Source of the DNA: an uncultured Ruminococcus sp.
Lineage (GTDB): Bacteria > Bacillota > Clostridia > Oscillospirales > Ruminococcaceae
DNA: 22,534 nucleotides
Reading direction: 5' to 3'
Assembly (NCBI GenBank): GCA_910577575.1
Contig: CAJTOG010000029.1
Location: 1-22,534, forward strand
This document shows, piece after piece, positions 1 to 7,013 of this stretch (positions are counted from its first letter, which is position 1; the number at the start of each line of letters is the position of its first letter). Below the pieces are notes generated by a model, which was not told the DNA's origin, searched no databases, and worked only from the letters and a program-made list of their open reading frames with translations. The position numbers were made by a program, and so were the translations under genes.

Positions 1-58
1 ACTTTGTCAAGTAAATTGTTTATGTTAATCTGTTTCACTTTTTGGCTGTTTTGCAGAA

Positions 59-970
59 TTACTTTTTAAGCACAACATTATTATTATTATTGCTGATTTT
101 AAATCCTGAAAGATTTTCAATAAAACGACTGAATTTTGAATAACCATAAGTTTTTACATTGAAATCAGGAATCTGTAAACAGAGTTGTTTTTTGAGTTCA
201 CCCAGATTACAGCCCTTTGAACCACATTTACTAACAATAGACGACAAAATTCCTTCAACTTTCTGTAAATCAGTTTCTTCGGATTTTTGTGAAACAAGAA
301 TACTGCTGCCAACCTGTCTGAAGCTAAGGCAGTCAAAATCCTTTAAAAACTGTGAAAATTTGGAATACCCATAATTTCTCACATCAAAATCCGGATAACG
401 TCCCTGCAAACGACTTCCAAGTTCACCAATATTAATTTCTTCCTCAAGATTAGCATTTTCAGCTATAATCCGTATAATTGCAGATTCAAGAGTTTTTAAT
501 TCAACTTTATCGCATTCATTGGTTTGGACTTCCTCTTCCGCAAGAACTTCAAGATATTTAAAAGAGTTGCAAGCAGTACTGAAAGGTTTTGGGGTTTTTT
601 TCTCACCCATGCCAATAACGCGTTTTCCCGATTCTCTAAGTCTGATTGCAAGACGGGTAAAATCGCTGTCACTTGAAACAATGCAGAATCCATCAACATT
701 ATTAGAATATAAAATATCCATGGCATCAATAATCATTGCGGAATCCGTTGCATTTTTACCCGTTGTATAGCTGTATTGCTGAACAGGGGTTATAGCATTA
801 TCCAGAGCCATATTTTTCCATCCGGCAAGGTTTGGACGAGTCCAGTCGCCATAAACACGTTTATAGGTAGCAATGCCATAATTTGACAACTCATCAAGAA
901 TATTCTTAGTATACTTTGGAGCAACATTATCTGCATCAATTAACACAGCATATCTGATTTCCATTTCCAT
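59..970 (-). CDS. NYN-domain (LabA/PIN-like) protein with two C-terminal OST-HTH/LOTUS domains
   Basis: A 303-residue protein. Residues about 5-145 form a NYN domain, a PIN-like metal-dependent RNase fold. Acidic residues are visible in LIDADN (D12, D14), in NATDSAM (D76) and in SSDSDF (D101, D103), the pattern expected for the metal site. Two similar modules follow, at about 155-230 and 234-303. Each contains the OST-HTH/LOTUS signature (NYGYSKFSQFL and TYGYSKFSRFI), a winged-helix module thought to bind RNA. The layout suggests an RNA-binding nuclease; the substrate is unknown and the role is inferred from the family only. The GAGGTGA ribosome site lies at 974-980. It is very close to the ATG at 970 and better spaced for the in-frame ATG at 964, so the real start may be residue 3. 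No partner gene shares its strand nearby, because decayed DNA lies upstream. Confidence 0.88.
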   Translation of the reverse strand: MEMEIRYAVLIDADNVAPKYTKNILDELSNYGIATYKRVYGDWTRPNLAGWKNMALDNAITPVQQYSYTTGKNATDSAMIIDAMDILYSNNVDGFCIVSSDSDFTRLAIRLRESGKRVIGMGEKKTPKPFSTACNSFKYLEVLAEEEVQTNECDKVELKTLESAIIRIIAENANLEEEINIGELGSRLQGRYPDFDVRNYGYSKFSQFLKDFDCLSFRQVGSSILVSQKSEETDLQKVEGILSSIVSKCGSKGCNLGELKKQLCLQIPDFNVKTYGYSKFSRFIENLSGFKISNNNNNVVLKK

Positions 971-1059
971 AAGTCACCTCTTTTTCTTTTTATACAACGC
1001 CAAATAAAATATATTTAGCGATGATTAATATATTAAATTAATAAAAATGACGTAAAAAA

Positions 1060-1480
1060 TCATATTTGGTTTTCTAAATCAATTAACATAAATATGTCTG
1101 AACTCACGCTCAAATTATATTTTTCAGTATAAACAAATCCTGTCCTACAGTATAACATTATTGTTTTTTTACTTATTGACAAAGAATCAAGATAAATCTT
1201 ATCATACCCGCACTCTTTTGTATAAGCTAATAATTGCTGAATAAGTATTTTCCGAATCCCATATCATGATACTGTTCAAGAAGATATAATGATTTCAACC
1301 CTCAGCTTACAACATTAAGTTTAATTATTGCAACTGCACCAATAATATTTTAACCGTTAAATATACGTCAAAACTTTTTGAAATAAATTTTAATATCCAA
1401 ATAATAACTATGTCAGTAAAGGTTAAAACATTTTATTATATTCTGTCGGCTCAAATAACTTTTCCAATATCCATTTCTCC
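1060..1480 (-). pseudogene. GNAT-family acetyltransferase pseudogene (several stops and a frameshift)
   Basis: Reading the minus strand by eye gives a broken GNAT N-acetyltransferase. One frame reads GAVAIIKLNVVS, a stop, then LKSLYLLEQYHDMGFGKYL, which carries the acetyl-CoA-binding motif A pattern (here Q-Y-H-D-M-G-F-G). A one-base loss near 1245 shifts the reading, which continues as IQQLLAYTKECGYDKIYLDS and ends with a stop at 1060-1062 after ...MLIDLENQI. At least three further in-frame stops lie upstream, between about 1300 and 1420. The 5' end is not recognisable, so the left-hand coordinate of the gene start (about 1480) is approximate. The C-terminal half is still conserved enough to suggest fairly recent inactivation. 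The substrate cannot be told. Confidence 0.75.
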
Positions 1481-1506
1481 ATTTTACTTTAAATATTTCC
1501 ATACTT

Positions 1507-1743
1507 TCAAAAACATCCATATTTATAAATAACACAAATTATATCAATTGCACCCATAATACAGATTATCCAAACAAATGCAAAAAATGAGAAATAAATA
1601 AAATCTATTATAACAGTTAAAAAACCAAGATTTGCACAATTATCAAAGAAATACATTTTTATTTTATGAGGATATTTAAATTTAAGCGACAAAACATGAA
1701 AAAATCTGATGATGATTTCTTTTGCCGTCATTCCAGTATACAT
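1507..1743 (-). CDS. hypothetical small membrane protein or fragment
   Basis: An open frame of 78 residues from an ATG at 1743 (a TTG lies one codon earlier at 1746). It has a hydrophobic C-terminal half, about residues 40-72, that could form one or two membrane segments. I do not recognise a family. There is no clear ribosome-binding site: the bases upstream read CGGCGGTCT. It sits between the decayed acetyltransferase and another short hydrophobic frame at 1775-1927, so it is more likely the remnant of a larger membrane protein than a working gene. A true small protein cannot be excluded. Confidence 0.25.
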   Translation of the reverse strand: MYTGMTAKEIIIRFFHVLSLKFKYPHKIKMYFFDNCANLGFLTVIIDFIYFSFFAFVWIICIMGAIDIICVIYKYGCF

Positions 1744-1774
1744 CAAGACCGCCGTTTCTTCCGATTATATATTT

Positions 1775-1927
1775 TTAACATATTCCGATATATTTATCAC
1801 CTTTAACACGAACAATAATATCATCAATAAGTATTTTTCCGAGATAAAATACATAGATTGCAGGCAATACGATGGAAAAAGCGATAAGCATCATAATAAT
1901 AACAGTAATAACAGCATTTTTAAGCAT
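1775..1927 (-). pseudogene. membrane-protein remnant, 50 codons
   Basis: A minus-strand frame starting MLKNAVITVIIMMLIAF and ending ...VKGDKYIGIC. Residues 4-30 are a strong transmembrane segment, followed by a polar tail (LIDDIIVRVKGDKYIG). The frame stops abruptly at 1775. The next hydrophobic frame at 1507-1743 is in another phase, which suggests that both are pieces of one gene broken by a frameshift. It starts only 28 bases beyond the tRNA operon terminator hairpin (1961-1984). No family is recognised. Confidence 0.35.
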
Positions 1928-1954
1928 AAATATCCATCCGAAAATTTATATAAA

Positions 1955-1984
1955 GAAAAAATCCCGAAACTATTGCTTCGGGAT
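1955..1984 (-). terminator. Rho-independent terminator of the tRNA operon
   Basis: On the minus strand, ATCCCGAA and TTCGGGAT form an 8-bp perfect stem with an 8-base loop. It is followed at once by a T-rich run (TTTTTTC). It lies about 35 bases after the tRNA-Gly 3' end and is the obvious end of the tRNA transcript. Confidence 0.9.
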
Positions 1985-2018
1985 TCAAATAATACCAAGG
2001 TTACTGCCCCAGTACTTC

Positions 2019-2094
2019 TGGAGCGGATTACGAGGCTCGAACTCGCTACCTCCACCTTGGCAAGGTGGCGCTCTACCAGATGAGCTAAATCCGC
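2019..2094 (-). tRNA. tRNA-Gly (anticodon GCC)
   Basis: A 76-base cloverleaf with encoded CCA. Acceptor arms are GCGGATT/AATCCGC. The anticodon stem CCACC/GGTGG encloses the loop TTGCCAA, giving anticodon GCC. The T-arm has GTTCGAGC. It is the last gene of the four-tRNA transcript. Confidence 0.97.
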
Positions 2095-2098
2095 ATTT

Positions 2099-2125
2099 TA
2101 TAAAGAATGTTTTACACATTCTTTA
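2099..2125 (-). other. intergenic hairpin between tRNA-Phe and tRNA-Gly
   Basis: An almost perfect inverted repeat fills the spacer between two tRNA genes: ATAAAGAATG and CATTCTTTAT around a loop of about 7 bases. There is no T-run after it on the minus strand, so it is not an obvious terminator. It may be an RNA-processing structure or a partial attenuator inside the tRNA precursor. Confidence 0.5.
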
Positions 2126-2201
<76 letters not shown>

Positions 2202-2207
2202 TTAAAA

Positions 2208-2284
2208 TGGCGACCCGGATGAGGCTCGAACTCACGACCTCTAGCGTGACAGGCTAGCGTTCTAACCAACTGAACTACCGGGCC
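2208..2284 (-). tRNA. tRNA-Asp (anticodon GTC)
   Basis: A 77-base cloverleaf with encoded CCA and discriminator G, as expected for Asp. Acceptor arms are GGCCCGG/CCGGGTC. The anticodon stem CTAGC/GCTAG encloses CTGTCAC, giving anticodon GTC. It follows tRNA-Val after two bases. Confidence 0.97.
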
Positions 2285-2286
2285 AT

Positions 2287-2362
2287 TGGTGGGGACTACA
2301 GGGCTCGAACCTGTGACCCTCTGCTTGTAAGGCAGATGCTCTCCCAGCTGAGCTAAACCCCC
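2287..2362 (-). tRNA. tRNA-Val (anticodon TAC)
   Basis: A 76-base cloverleaf with encoded CCA. The acceptor pairs GGGGGTT with AGTCCCC and includes two G-T wobbles. The anticodon stem TCTGC/GCAGA encloses CTTACAA, giving anticodon TAC. It is the first gene of the operon, about 60 bases after the promoter. Confidence 0.97.
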
Positions 2363-2426
2363 ATATACCATTTTATTCATCATTCAGTTTTCAGTATTTT
2401 ATATCCTGTCCCCTGACGACTATTAT

Positions 2427-2455
2427 ATTATATCACAACTTTTTCAATTTGTCAA
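2427..2455 (-). promoter_or_regulatory. consensus sigma-A promoter of the tRNA operon
   Basis: On the minus strand a perfect -35 TTGACA (2450-2455) and a perfect -10 TATAAT (2427-2432) are separated by exactly 17 bases. The tRNA-Val gene starts about 65 bases from the -10. The consensus quality fits a stable-RNA promoter. Confidence 0.9.
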
Positions 2456-2580
2456 GAGTTTTTTGAAAATTTTTCAAAAAATTTTTTAATCTCTGAAATT
2501 TCCGAAAAATTGGCATAAATTGATAATTAAACAATAAATTTTCAGAAAACAAAATAATATTTTTTATATTTAACTTAATA

Positions 2581-3186
2581 TCATTTCCAGATATCAGCTT
2601 CCTCAAATTCAAGCGACCAGTAAAAATCATCAAGCTCCTCTGCTGTTTTGTCTGTAATCATATTCTTGTATTCAGGCGAAAGATAATCAAGATTATTTTT
2701 CCACTGTTCACTTTCTAATTCTGAAAAATCATCCTCATCCACTGCCGAAAGCATATTAATGTATAAAAACTCGTCAAAATCCTTACCGATGATTTGAGGA
2801 TTATCATAGCAATCGTGAAAATAAAGCAGGATTTCAGGCTCATCAATATCATTTTCATATAAAAAGCAATAAAAGTCACCGCCGCCGTTCATAGCAAAAG
2901 GAATCAGTCTGTATTTTTCGTCAAGTTCTTCTTTGTTGTCTTCTTTTCTCCACGCAAGCATTTCATTGATGTTTTTAACCAAATCAGGTATATCCTCAAA
3001 AAAAGCAGGTTCAGCCTCGCAGCAAAGCATAAGAAAAGCTTTCGGGTCATTAAGATAATGTTCTCTGTTTTCGTTGTATTTTTCATTTCCTGCTTCTATC
3101 CATTCCATAGAACCTGTTTCATAAATTTCATGAAATCTTTTCGGAAATTTCACATCAAGGATTTTTTCCAATTCAAATAAAGTCAT
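2581..3186 (-). CDS. SUKH / SMI1-KNR4 family protein
   Basis: A 201-residue, very acidic protein. The N-terminal part (LEKILDVKFPKRFHEIYETG, about residues 6-25) and the core motif LIPFAMNGGGDFYCFLYEND match the SMI1/KNR4 (SUKH) fold, as does EILLYFHDCYDNPQ. In bacteria many SUKH proteins are immunity proteins for polymorphic or contact-dependent toxins, but others are orphans of unknown role. No toxin, LXG or WXG gene is visible beside it, so an immunity role is inference only. A ribosome site AAGGAG lies about 10 bases before the ATG at 3186. The gene begins about 35 bases after the terminator of the upstream ligase gene, so it needs its own promoter or read-through. After its stop, about 125 AT-rich bases separate it from the tRNA promoter. 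Confidence 0.75.
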   Translation of the reverse strand: MTLFELEKILDVKFPKRFHEIYETGSMEWIEAGNEKYNENREHYLNDPKAFLMLCCEAEPAFFEDIPDLVKNINEMLAWRKEDNKEELDEKYRLIPFAMNGGGDFYCFLYENDIDEPEILLYFHDCYDNPQIIGKDFDEFLYINMLSAVDEDDFSELESEQWKNNLDYLSPEYKNMITDKTAEELDDFYWSLEFEEADIWK

Positions 3187-3207
3187 AAATTATTCTCCTT
3201 TTATCTT

Positions 3208-3257
3208 TAAATTATTATAAAAAGCATAAAGCCACCTCAGAAAGTGACTTTATGCTT
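3208..3257 (-). terminator. terminator of the XRE-cupin-ligase gene
   Basis: A 14-bp stem with one mismatch: the arms are 3222-3235 and 3244-3257, AAGCATAAAGTCAC pairing with GTGGCTTTATGCTT on the minus strand. It is followed on the minus strand by a T-rich tract. It begins just after the ligase stop codon. Confidence 0.85.
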
Positions 3258-3264
3258 ATTCAAA

Positions 3265-5571
3265 TCAGCCTTTAAGTTCGACACGTCTGATTTTACCGCT
3301 GATAGTTTTAGGCAGTTCGTCACGGAATTCAACGATTCTCGGATACTTATAAGGAGCAGTATGTTTCTTTACATAATTCTGAATTTCTTTTTTAAGTTCG
3401 TCAGTACCTTCAGTACCCTTGACAAGTACGATAGAAGCCTTTACAACCTGTCCCCGTACAGGGTCAGGAGCGGCACTTACACCACATTCCAGAACATACG
3501 GAAGTTCCATGATAACGCTTTCAATTTCAAACGGTCCTATACGATAGCCGGATGACTTGATAACATCATCAACACGTCCGACATACCAATAATAACCGTC
3601 TTCATCTTTCCACGCAGTATCACCGGTATGATAAACGCCATCGCTCCATGCCTCCTTGGTTTTTTCCTCATCTTTATAATAGCCAAGGAAAAGTCCCGGA
3701 GGCGTATTCTTATCAGTATGGATAACAATTTCACCGGTCTCTCCAGGCTTAACGGAATTTCCGTCAGCATCAACAATATCGACATCATACTGTACATTCG
3801 GCTTACCCATTGAACCGGGACGTGCAGTCATTCCCACAAAATTACCAACAACAAGAGTTGTTTCAGTTTGACCGAATCCTTCCATAAGCTTAACACCGGT
3901 AGCCTTAAGGAACTGATTATATACTTCAGGATTAAGCGCTTCACCTGCAACAGTAGCATATTTTATACTGCTCAAATCATATCTGGACAAGTCTTCTTTA
4001 ATAAAGAAACGGAACATTGTCGGAGGTGCACAGAATGTTGTAATGTTATATTTTTTGAACATCGGAAGAATCTTTGATGCATCAAATCTTTCAAAGTCAT
4101 AAACAAATATGCAGGTTTCACTGAGCCACTGACCATAAAGCTTGCCCCAGAGTGCTTTTCCCCAGCCTGTATCAGAAATTGTCAGGTGGATTCCGTTGGG
4201 GTCTACATTATGCCAGTAACGTGCAGTCACAAAGTGACCGAGAGCATAAAGGTGACTGTGTGTAGCGATTTTCGGATAACCTGTAGTACCGGATGTAAAG
4301 TACATAAGATTGGGTTCATAACCACAGGAAAGCTCTTTCGGGTCTATAGGGCGTTCAAAAACATCACTGCATCCCTTGATGCCCTCATCAAAACTGAACC
4401 AGCCTTCTTTCTCACCTTTTACTATCATTCGAATAATTTTCATACCGCATTCTTCAATAGCAAGGTCAACCTGATTGGCAACATCACCGTCGGAAGTGCA
4501 TACAATAGCTTTAACATCAGCTGCCTTGAATCTGTATGTGAAGTCGTGCTGTACGAGCTGATTGGTAGCCGGTATAACAACTGCCCCTATTTTATGAAGT
4601 GCAAGAATCGAGAACCAGAACTGATAATGCCTTTTAAGAACAAGCATAACCTTGTCACCTTTTCTGATTCCCATAGAACGGAAGTAATTTGCAGTCATAT
4701 TTGAATACTTTTTAATATCAGCAAAAGTAAAATACTTCTCCTGCATATCATCAGATACATATATAAGAGCAGTTTTATCCGGATTCTTTTCAGCAAGAAA
4801 GTCAACAACATCAAAACCGAAGTTAAAAGTTTCAACATTCTTAAACTTAATATCTTTCATTGCACCGTTTTCATCAGTTTCAACTTCAATAAATTTATCA
4901 GCAACAGGATTTTCAATATTAGCTAAATCAAAATTGGTAACACCCGGCAGAATTACGGGTTCAAGGTGCTGAATAGCATACTGAGCTGAGTTGTTACCGA
5001 AAACAACAGCATAAAACTTACACTCTTTACCACCAACAGCCCATTCGTCATGAGGCTCGGAACTGTCAAAATAAATTGAATCGCCCTCGTTGAGAATTTC
5101 GATGTTATCACCCACACGGACTTTCAGCTGACCACTTACAACAATATCCATTTCCTGTCCCTCGTGATTATGTGGATGGGAATTTCTGCATTTCTCATCA
5201 ACATAAGGAATAGTAACAAGAAACGGTTCACCTATTTTATTTTTAAAATTAGGTGCAAGACGCATATAACTCAGACCTTTTTTTCTTGCAATCGGAAGCC
5301 CTTCACCGGCTCTTGTGATGTCATAGCTGTTGATGTGTGGAGATTCGCCTTCCATAAGGTCAGTGATTTCAACTCCGCAGGCATTTGCGAATTTATAGAT
5401 AAAAGTAAAACTAAAGTCTTTGGCTCCGCCTTCATATGCGAGATATTCATAAGAAGAAACACCGCATTTTTCAGCCATTTCATCAGGAGTCAGACCTACT
5501 GACTCACGAGTGAGTCTAATTCGCTCGGCTACCTCTCTTATCTTAAATTCGGGATTAATAGAATTATTCAT
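3265..5571 (-). CDS. XRE HTH - cupin - AMP-forming acyl-CoA/acetate-type ligase fusion
   Basis: A 768-residue single chain. Residues about 9-75 form an XRE-type helix-turn-helix (VGLTPDEMAEKCGVSSYEYL). Residues about 115-190 form a cupin with a complete metal motif: H134-x-H136-x3-E140-x6-G147, with a second-motif histidine at H174. Residues about 255-768 form an ANL-superfamily ligase with the phosphate loop YFTSGTTGYPK (424-434), GFGQTETT (565-572), the GYRIGPFEIE hinge (675-684) and the C-terminal catalytic lysine K760 in PKTISGK. It should activate a carboxylic acid with ATP and CoA; the pattern resembles medium-chain acyl-CoA synthetases, but the substrate is unknown. XRE-cupin is a normal transcription-factor pairing, so the N-terminus may sense a ligand or auto-regulate. 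I chose the ATG at 5571 because AAAGGAGA precedes it at good spacing; an upstream ATG at 5625 lacks such a site. Confidence 0.9.
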   Translation of the reverse strand: MNNSINPEFKIREVAERIRLTRESVGLTPDEMAEKCGVSSYEYLAYEGGAKDFSFTFIYKFANACGVEITDLMEGESPHINSYDITRAGEGLPIARKKGLSYMRLAPNFKNKIGEPFLVTIPYVDEKCRNSHPHNHEGQEMDIVVSGQLKVRVGDNIEILNEGDSIYFDSSEPHDEWAVGGKECKFYAVVFGNNSAQYAIQHLEPVILPGVTNFDLANIENPVADKFIEVETDENGAMKDIKFKNVETFNFGFDVVDFLAEKNPDKTALIYVSDDMQEKYFTFADIKKYSNMTANYFRSMGIRKGDKVMLVLKRHYQFWFSILALHKIGAVVIPATNQLVQHDFTYRFKAADVKAIVCTSDGDVANQVDLAIEECGMKIIRMIVKGEKEGWFSFDEGIKGCSDVFERPIDPKELSCGYEPNLMYFTSGTTGYPKIATHSHLYALGHFVTARYWHNVDPNGIHLTISDTGWGKALWGKLYGQWLSETCIFVYDFERFDASKILPMFKKYNITTFCAPPTMFRFFIKEDLSRYDLSSIKYATVAGEALNPEVYNQFLKATGVKLMEGFGQTETTLVVGNFVGMTARPGSMGKPNVQYDVDIVDADGNSVKPGETGEIVIHTDKNTPPGLFLGYYKDEEKTKEAWSDGVYHTGDTAWKDEDGYYWYVGRVDDVIKSSGYRIGPFEIESVIMELPYVLECGVSAAPDPVRGQVVKASIVLVKGTEGTDELKKEIQNYVKKHTAPYKYPRIVEFRDELPKTISGKIRRVELKG

Positions 5572-5607
5572 AGCAAGCCTTCTCCTTTCATAATATTTAA
5601 TGCCTTT

Positions 5608-5643
5608 ACCGTAAAAAAAATACACAAGACGTAAAATTACGGT
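5608..5643. repeat. inverted repeat ACCGTAA...TTACGGT in the leader of the XRE-cupin-ligase gene
   Basis: ACCGTAA at 5608-5614 and TTACGGT at 5637-5643 are perfect 7-base arms about 22 bases apart, with a further GACGTAAAATTACG between. The repeat lies 37-72 bases upstream of the ligase start codon. It could be an operator for the protein's own HTH domain or an RNA structure; this is inference. Confidence 0.4.
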
Positions 5644-5680
5644 GAAAAAACTTTTTTATTGGGTATAAAAAACTGTAAAA

Positions 5681-5737
5681 TCATGATAGAATAGAATCAT
5701 GGAAAGGGAACACAAAAACAAAACAAAAGTTACCTTT
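5681..5737 (-). other. two hairpins in the long 5' leader of the XRE-cupin-ligase gene
   Basis: On the minus strand GGAAAGG-t-AAC pairs with GTT-c-CCTTTCC (about 5700-5737) around a T/G-rich loop. CATGAT/ATCATG forms a second stem (about 5683-5701). They lie between the predicted promoter (5797-5825) and the start codon. No known riboswitch class is recognised. Confidence 0.4.
5687..5692 (+). promoter_or_regulatory. weak candidate extended -10 for the first CAP gene
   Basis: TGATAGAAT fits an extended -10 (TG-N-TAGAAT) on the plus strand, but no good -35 lies at the right distance. It would give a leader of about 205 bases before the start at 5905. No better plus-strand promoter was seen in 5640-5890. 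Confidence 0.25.
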
Positions 5738-5796
5738 CCGAATCAAAATAAAAAAGATTTAAAGACATATCTAAAGTAAATGCTTACATGAAAACA

Positions 5797-5825
5797 ATTA
5801 TATCATAAGCAAACAGAAATGTCAA
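5797..5825 (-). promoter_or_regulatory. consensus promoter reading toward the XRE-cupin-ligase gene
   Basis: On the minus strand a perfect TTGACA (5820-5825), a 17-base spacer ending in TGA (extended -10), and a perfect TATAAT (5797-5802). Transcription would start near 5790, leaving a leader of about 220 bases before the start codon at 5571. Confidence 0.8.
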
Positions 5826-5904
5826 GAAAAATCTTCAAACTTAAACAAAGGCAATAAGCCGATACGGTATTGAATCCGTTAAAAATTTTTAAGAGGTGTG
5901 TATT

Positions 5905-6702
5905 ATGTTAACAACAATGAAAAGATTTTATTCAAGAATGATTAGTATGATTACAGCGGTTATAATGGCTTGCACAGCATCAGCATTTGCACTTTCAAAT
6001 GCATCTGCCGCTTACGATTACTCCGCAGAAGAACTTGCATCAATTGCAAATGAAATTGCAATTATGGTTAATCAGGAAAGAGAAGCACTTGGTTTAAGAC
6101 CGCTTTACGTTGTACCTTATCTTAATGAATGTGCACAGACACGTGCAGAAGAAGCTTCAGTAAATTGGTCACATACCCGTCCTAATGGTGAATACTGCTC
6201 AACAATCATTGATTATAATATAGTTTCATATGGTTACTTTGCAGAAAACCTTGCATGTGGTTCTGATACACCTGAGGGAGCATTTGAACAGTGGAGAAAT
6301 TCATCAAAGCACTGGTCAGCAATCACAAATGAAAATGTAACTCATATGGGTATGGGCGTAACTTATGTTGAAGGCAGTGAATATGGCTGGTACTGGTCAC
6401 AGATTTTCACAAACGACCTCTATGGAGAAGTTGAATATGAAGGTCAGTATCTTCCTTCAAACTACGAAGTAGTTCCTGCTGATGAAGGCGATATAAACGG
6501 TGATGCTATAGTAAATACTTTCGATTACATCACACTTACAGAATATCTCCGCAAGAAAGAAGAAGGAATCCCTGTTTACCTTAATGATGCACAGCTTGAA
6601 GCTGCTGACTGTTTCAAAGATGGCATAATTACAGAATCTGACGCAAAAGTTATGATGAGATATATTCTTGGCGAATATAAATCACTTCCATTCGTATTTT
6701 AA
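5905..6702 (+). CDS. secreted CAP-domain (SCP/PR-1) protein with C-terminal dockerin, copy 1
   Basis: A 265-residue protein. Residues 1-36 form a signal peptide (basic start, hydrophobic core, cut near NASA-AYD). Residues about 43-172 are a CAP/SCP domain with LVNQEREALGL-type helix (NQEREALGLRPL), H90 (SHTRPNG), E114 (AENLA) and H136 (KHWSAI), matching the His/Glu cleft residues of the family. Residues 194-257 are a type I dockerin. Its first calcium loop is canonical (GDINGDAIVNTFDY). The second loop (ADCFKDGIITESDA) has Phe where Asn or Asp normally binds calcium. The dockerin implies attachment to a scaffoldin outside the cell; CAP function in bacteria is poorly known. The start at 5905 is chosen because GAGGTG sits 6 bases upstream; a GTG three codons earlier overlaps that site. 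It is paralogous to 7083-7877. Confidence 0.92.
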   Translation: MLTTMKRFYSRMISMITAVIMACTASAFALSNASAAYDYSAEELASIANEIAIMVNQEREALGLRPLYVVPYLNECAQTRAEEASVNWSHTRPNGEYCSTIIDYNIVSYGYFAENLACGSDTPEGAFEQWRNSSKHWSAITNENVTHMGMGVTYVEGSEYGWYWSQIFTNDLYGEVEYEGQYLPSNYEVVPADEGDINGDAIVNTFDYITLTEYLRKKEEGIPVYLNDAQLEAADCFKDGIITESDAKVMMRYILGEYKSLPFVF

Positions 6703-6771
6703 GTATTGAGAATTAATAAAAATAAAAAAAGAAACTTTCATGCTGAATTAAAATTCAGTTTTACACACCAA

Positions 6772-6801
6772 AAAGCTCATCTGATTAATCAGATGAGCTT
6801 T
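6772..6801 (+). terminator. terminator after the first CAP gene (perfect 30-base palindrome)
   Basis: AAAGCTCATCTGATT and its exact reverse complement lie back to back, followed by TCCTTTATC. It is about 70 bases after the stop codon. A smaller hairpin (CTGAAT/ATTCAG, 6742-6757) precedes it. The following T-run is imperfect. Confidence 0.75.
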
Positions 6802-7003
6802 CCTTTATCATAAAAAAATGATTTTTCTTTTTTAATTTATAGTAATCATTATATAATTTTAAAAATAAATAATGATTTCAAATACATCTGTCATAATCTT
6901 TTTTCAATTATACAATTTGTATATTGTTTTTTGTGCATTCCTACAAAGTTCATTGTACAAATTGCCAAAAATTGCTTAAAACTATTTAAATTTTAGAAAT
7001 AAT

Positions 7004-7013
7004 ATGATATAAT
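7004..7013 (+). promoter_or_regulatory. extended -10 promoter of the second CAP gene
   Basis: TGATATAAT (TG at 7005-7006, TATAAT at 7008-7013) is a strong extended -10; the -35 region is poor (TTAAAT-like). It leaves a leader of about 65 bases before the ATG at 7083. The rest of the 380-base gap before this gene is AT-rich with no other feature seen. Confidence 0.6.

Noticed and set aside
1..58. Minus-strand TTGACA (5-10) as a promoter
   Set aside because: Its -10 would fall outside the window, so it cannot be judged.
4186..4704. Plus-strand 172-codon frame
   Set aside because: It lies wholly antisense within the ligase domain, whose motifs are intact in the other strand; no ribosome site.
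5572..5625. Longer start of the XRE-cupin-ligase at 5625
   Set aside because: The extra 18 residues span the ribosome-binding site AAAGGAGA that fits the ATG at 5571 and show no domain sequence.
5840..5890. Possible riboswitch (such as c-di-GMP type) in the leader of the first CAP gene
   Set aside because: Short stems (GGC/GCC, ACGG/CCGT) are present but the conserved bases of known classes were not found, and the second CAP gene lacks the same leader.
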